Shown piece after piece: positions 5,127 through 7,053 of a stretch of 7,053 bases of DNA; the first letter of the stretch is position 1, and every line of letters starts with the position of its first letter. The DNA lies in contig JAGQUE010000073.1 in the NCBI GenBank assembly GCA_020438665.1, positions 1 through 7,053 of the forward strand. The letters run 5' to 3'. The stretch is from Nocardioidaceae bacterium (lineage in GTDB: Bacteria; Actinomycetota; Actinomycetes; Propionibacteriales; Nocardioidaceae). The translations under genes and the position numbers were made by a program. The notes under the pieces were generated by a model, which made no database searches, was not told the origin of the DNA, and saw only the letters and a program-made list of their open reading frames with translations.

Positions 5127-6431
5127 ATGCGAGTGCCGCCCACGAGCGACACCGGCGGGAACGACGACCGCGGCGACCAGGGCCCGGAGTCGCAGCACCT
5201 GCCGGATGGGCTGCGTTCGCACGTCGCCGAGAGCTGGCACCGTTCCGCCGCTGCGGGAGTGACTCCCGACGTCACCGAGGCGCCCATCACCCTCCCCGAC
5301 GACGAGCTGCGCGACTATCGCGCCGCCCACCCGCTGGCGCGGGTGTTCCCGCTGCTGGACGACATCCTCGGCCAGGCCGCCCGCGACACCGGCTCGCTCA
5401 TGGCCGTCTCCGACGCCACCGGCCAGCTGCTGTGGGTATGTGGCAACTCCGCCACGCGGCGGGCCGCCGAGTCGATCGGCTTCGTCGAGGGCAGCAACTG
5501 GGACGAGCGACTGGCCGGCACCAACGCCCCCGGGCTGGCGCTCCAGCTCGACCGCCCGGTCGAGGTGCTGCGCGGGGAGCACTTCCGCCAGTCGGTGCAG
5601 GACTGGAGCTGCGTGGCCGCCCCGATCCACGACCCCACGACGACCCGGGTCCTCGGCGTCCTTGACGTCACCGGCGGCCCGGGCCTCGGGGTCCCGGAGG
5701 CGCTCGCGATGGTGCGCGCTGCGGCCCGGATGGCCGAGGCCGAGCTCGCCCACCCCGACACCGCCCTGCGCGACCTCGGCCTGCGGGCCGACAGCCTCCC
5801 GGCCCGCGGGACCCAGCTGGTCATCGAGGCGCTCGGTCGCGACGAGGCGCTGCTCACCCTCAGCGTCGAGGGCAACCGGTCACCCCAGCTGCGGCTCTCG
5901 CGGCGCCACTCGGAGATCCTCGTCCTGCTCGCCGGCGCCCCCGGCGGCCTGAGCGGCGACGAGCTCGGCATGCTGCTGTATGCCGACGACGGCGGCTCCT
6001 CCACCCTGCGCGCCGAGCTCAACCGGCTGCGCAGCCTGCTCGGCGGCCAGGTGCTGGCGTCGCGCCCCTATCGGCTGGCCGCCGACATCACCGCCGACTG
6101 GCGGACCGTCGAGGCGCTCGCCGCCAGTGGCGAGGTGCGTACGGCGCTGCGCGGCTACCGCGGCCCCGTCCTGCCGCGCTCCTATGCCCCAGGCGTGACG
6201 GCCCTGCGCGACACGGTCCACGAGACGGTGCGTCACGCGATCCGCGTGTCCAAGGCGACCGACCTGATGTCGACCTGGACGCGCTCGTCGTGGGGCGCCG
6301 ACGACTACGACATGTGGTTGGCCCAGCGCGACTCGCTGGCCCCCGGCACCCCGATGCGGGGTCTCGTCGACGGCCACCTCGCCCGGCTCGACCGGGAGCT
6401 CGGGATCAGCGGTCCCGGCCGGCTGCGCTAG
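5127..6431 (+). CDS. GAF-domain transcriptional regulator with winged-helix and BTAD-like C-terminus
   Basis: A 434-residue regulator. Residues about 25-70 resemble the N-terminal segment of AcoR-type activators, with VAESWHRS at 33-40. A GAF domain covers roughly 70-205 and includes GSNWDERLAGTNAPGLAL (122-139), typical of the AcoR/acetoin-regulator GAF group. Unlike AcoR there is no AAA+ sigma-54 domain and no Fis helix-turn-helix. Instead residues about 255-320 look like an OmpR/SARP-type winged helix (LSRRHSEILVLLAGAPGGLSGDE, then STLRAELNRLRSLLG and a beta-wing ending in SRPYRL). Residues 325-430 resemble the BTAD helical region of SARP proteins (YRGPVLPRSYAPGVTALRD). No kinase or receiver domain is seen, so the GAF domain is the probable sensor. 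It lies 99 bases before an aldehyde dehydrogenase on the same strand, so that gene is its likely target. The ATG at 5127 is supported by the leaderless-type -10. DNA binding and ligand are inferred. Confidence 0.88.
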   Translation: MRVPPTSDTGGNDDRGDQGPESQHLPDGLRSHVAESWHRSAAAGVTPDVTEAPITLPDDELRDYRAAHPLARVFPLLDDILGQAARDTGSLMAVSDATGQLLWVCGNSATRRAAESIGFVEGSNWDERLAGTNAPGLALQLDRPVEVLRGEHFRQSVQDWSCVAAPIHDPTTTRVLGVLDVTGGPGLGVPEALAMVRAAARMAEAELAHPDTALRDLGLRADSLPARGTQLVIEALGRDEALLTLSVEGNRSPQLRLSRRHSEILVLLAGAPGGLSGDELGMLLYADDGGSSTLRAELNRLRSLLGGQVLASRPYRLAADITADWRTVEALAASGEVRTALRGYRGPVLPRSYAPGVTALRDTVHETVRHAIRVSKATDLMSTWTRSSWGADDYDMWLAQRDSLAPGTPMRGLVDGHLARLDRELGISGPGRLR

Positions 6432-6457
6432 GCCGTTCCAGGCCCCGGTCTCCCCGA

Positions 6458-6478
6458 TGCAACGTGGTTGCAACGTGG
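6458..6478. repeat. Tandem 10-bp repeat, likely activator site for the dehydrogenase gene
   Basis: TGCAACGTGG occurs at 6458-6467 and 6469-6478, one base apart, giving an 11-bp period or one helical turn. Across the junction GTTGCAAC (6467-6474) is a perfect palindrome, and GCAAC/GTTGC (6459-6471) form a 5-3-5 inverted repeat. OmpR/SARP-type winged helices often bind direct repeats with about this period, which suits the regulator encoded just upstream. Confidence 0.55.
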
Positions 6479-6485
6479 CCGTTCC

Positions 6486-6491
6486 TAGGTT
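6486..6491 (+). promoter_or_regulatory. Possible -10 hexamer of the aldehyde dehydrogenase promoter
   Basis: TAGGTT fits TAnnnT and would place the transcript start near 6498. No consensus -35 lies 17 bases upstream. That position is taken by the tandem repeat, as expected for an activator-dependent promoter. Confidence 0.35.
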
Positions 6492-6526
6492 GTGACGCCA
6501 ATCACCCCCACCGTGATAGGAGTCAC
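6492..6526. promoter_or_regulatory. 35-bp inverted repeat covering the dehydrogenase Shine-Dalgarno
   Basis: The left arm GTGACGCCAATCAC (6492-6505) and the right arm GTGATAGGAGTCAC (6513-6526) are reverse complements at 12 of 14 positions around a CCCCACC loop. Each arm is also itself GTGA-N6-TCAC, the core of CRP/GlxR-type sites. The two cores are 21 bp apart centre to centre, two helical turns. The right arm contains AGGAG (6518-6522), the ribosome site of the dehydrogenase. The element could be a pair of operators on one DNA face or an RNA hairpin hiding the ribosome site. Confidence 0.55.
6518..6522 (+). promoter_or_regulatory. Shine-Dalgarno of the aldehyde dehydrogenase
   Basis: AGGAG ends eight bases before the ATG at 6531 and decides that start. 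Its bases lie in the right arm of the 35-bp inverted repeat, so it could be masked in a folded leader. Confidence 0.7.
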
Positions 6527-6530
6527 CCAC

Positions 6531-7053
6531 ATGGCCGTTTACGCCCAGCCCGGGCAGCCCGGCAGCCCGACCACCTTCCCCGCCCGCTACGACAACTGGA
6601 TCGGCGGGCAGCGCGTCGCCCCCGTCAAGGGCCAGTACTTCGAGAACGTCTCGCCGGTCACCGGCAAGCCCTTCGTCGAGGTGGCCCGGTCCACCGCCGA
6701 GGACATCGAGCTCGCGCTCGACGCCGCCCACGCAGCGGCGCCCGGCTGGGGTCGTACGTCGCCCACCGAGCGCAGCAACATCCTGCTCAAGATCGCCGAC
6801 CTGATGGAGGCCAACCTCGAGGCGATCGCCGTCGCGGAGACCTGGGACAACGGCAAGCCGGTGCGCGAGACCCTGGCCGCCGACCTGCCCCTCGCGATCG
6901 ACCACTTCCGCTACTTCGCCGGCGTGCTGCGCGCCCAGGAGGGTGCGATCAGCGAGATCGACGAGGACACGATCGCCTACCACTACCACGAGCCGCTGGG
7001 TGTGGTCGGCCAGATCATCCCCTGGAACTTCCCGATCCTGATGGCGGTCTGGA
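6531..7053 (+). CDS. NAD-dependent aldehyde dehydrogenase, N-terminal part (runs off right edge)
   Basis: The first 174 residues of an ALDH-superfamily enzyme, likely about 500 residues when whole. It oxidises an aldehyde to the acid with NAD+. The closest feel is to the AldA/ExaC/AcoD acetaldehyde group, but the substrate is inferred. Visible signs are [29 protein letters not shown] (20-48), [22 protein letters not shown] (72-93), the conserved ETWDNGKP (103-110), [15 protein letters not shown] (154-168) and the oxyanion-hole Asn166. The catalytic Cys and Glu, and most of the NAD fold, lie beyond base 7053. The ATG has a good AGGAG site. It follows the GAF regulator on the same strand by 99 bases, with its own repeats and a possible promoter between, so it is probably activated by that protein rather than simply co-transcribed. 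Confidence 0.94.
   Translation, partial: MAVYAQPGQPGSPTTFPARYDNWIGGQRVAPVKGQYFENVSPVTGKPFVEVARSTAEDIELALDAAHAAAPGWGRTSPTERSNILLKIADLMEANLEAIAVAETWDNGKPVRETLAADLPLAIDHFRYFAGVLRAQEGAISEIDEDTIAYHYHEPLGVVGQIIPWNFPILMAVW

Noticed and set aside
5880..6989. Long minus-strand open frame opposite the regulator end and the dehydrogenase
   Set aside because: Gly/Val/Gln-rich shadow of the two plus-strand genes; no recognisable domain.
1..7053. CRISPR array, tRNA, insertion sequence or defence island
   Set aside because: No spaced repeat array, tRNA-like cloverleaf, transposase motif or terminal repeats seen. The SNF2 gene alone does not make a defence system.

Overview
The window is high-GC DNA with strong G/C preference at third codon positions. 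It has GTG starts and two starts that look leaderless. This fits an actinobacterium, perhaps of the Nocardioidaceae or Intrasporangiaceae type; the lineage is inferred from composition and protein flavour only. I see no tRNA, rRNA, CRISPR array, insertion sequence or integrase. The layout is compact chromosomal sequence, and no gap between genes reaches 300 bases.

Left part (1-2526, minus strand): the N-terminal 393 codons of an SNF2/DEAH-type helicase run off the left edge. Next comes a 266-base gap (1181-1446) with a clean 8-bp stem-loop at 1320-1342. A YihY/BrkB-family inner-membrane protein follows. Its start codon lies inside an 18-base-period duplication.

Middle (2761-4435): a plus-strand FAD-dependent porphyrinogen oxidase of the HemG/HemY/CgoX type is divergent from the membrane-protein gene. 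It stands apart from any other visible haem gene. A stem-loop sits 30 bases after its stop codon. A possible small gene remnant (about 4313-4390) lies in the following gap.

Right part (4436-7053): this looks like one regulatory and metabolic unit. A TetR/AcrR repressor (minus) is divergent from a GAF-domain regulator (plus) across only 73 bases. That gap holds two palindromes and two -10-like elements placed for leaderless transcripts. The GAF regulator joins an AcoR-like GAF sensor to an OmpR/SARP-like winged helix with a BTAD-like tail. It is followed after 99 bases by the N-terminal third of an NAD-dependent aldehyde dehydrogenase (AldA/ExaC/AcoD type), cut by the right edge. The 99-base gap carries a tandem 10-bp repeat with 11-bp period and a 35-bp inverted repeat that covers the dehydrogenase Shine-Dalgarno sequence. 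The likely theme is aldehyde or acetaldehyde oxidation controlled by a dedicated sensor-regulator, with a possible second input from the TetR protein. The most novel parts are the regulator's architecture and the layered regulatory DNA in front of the dehydrogenase.
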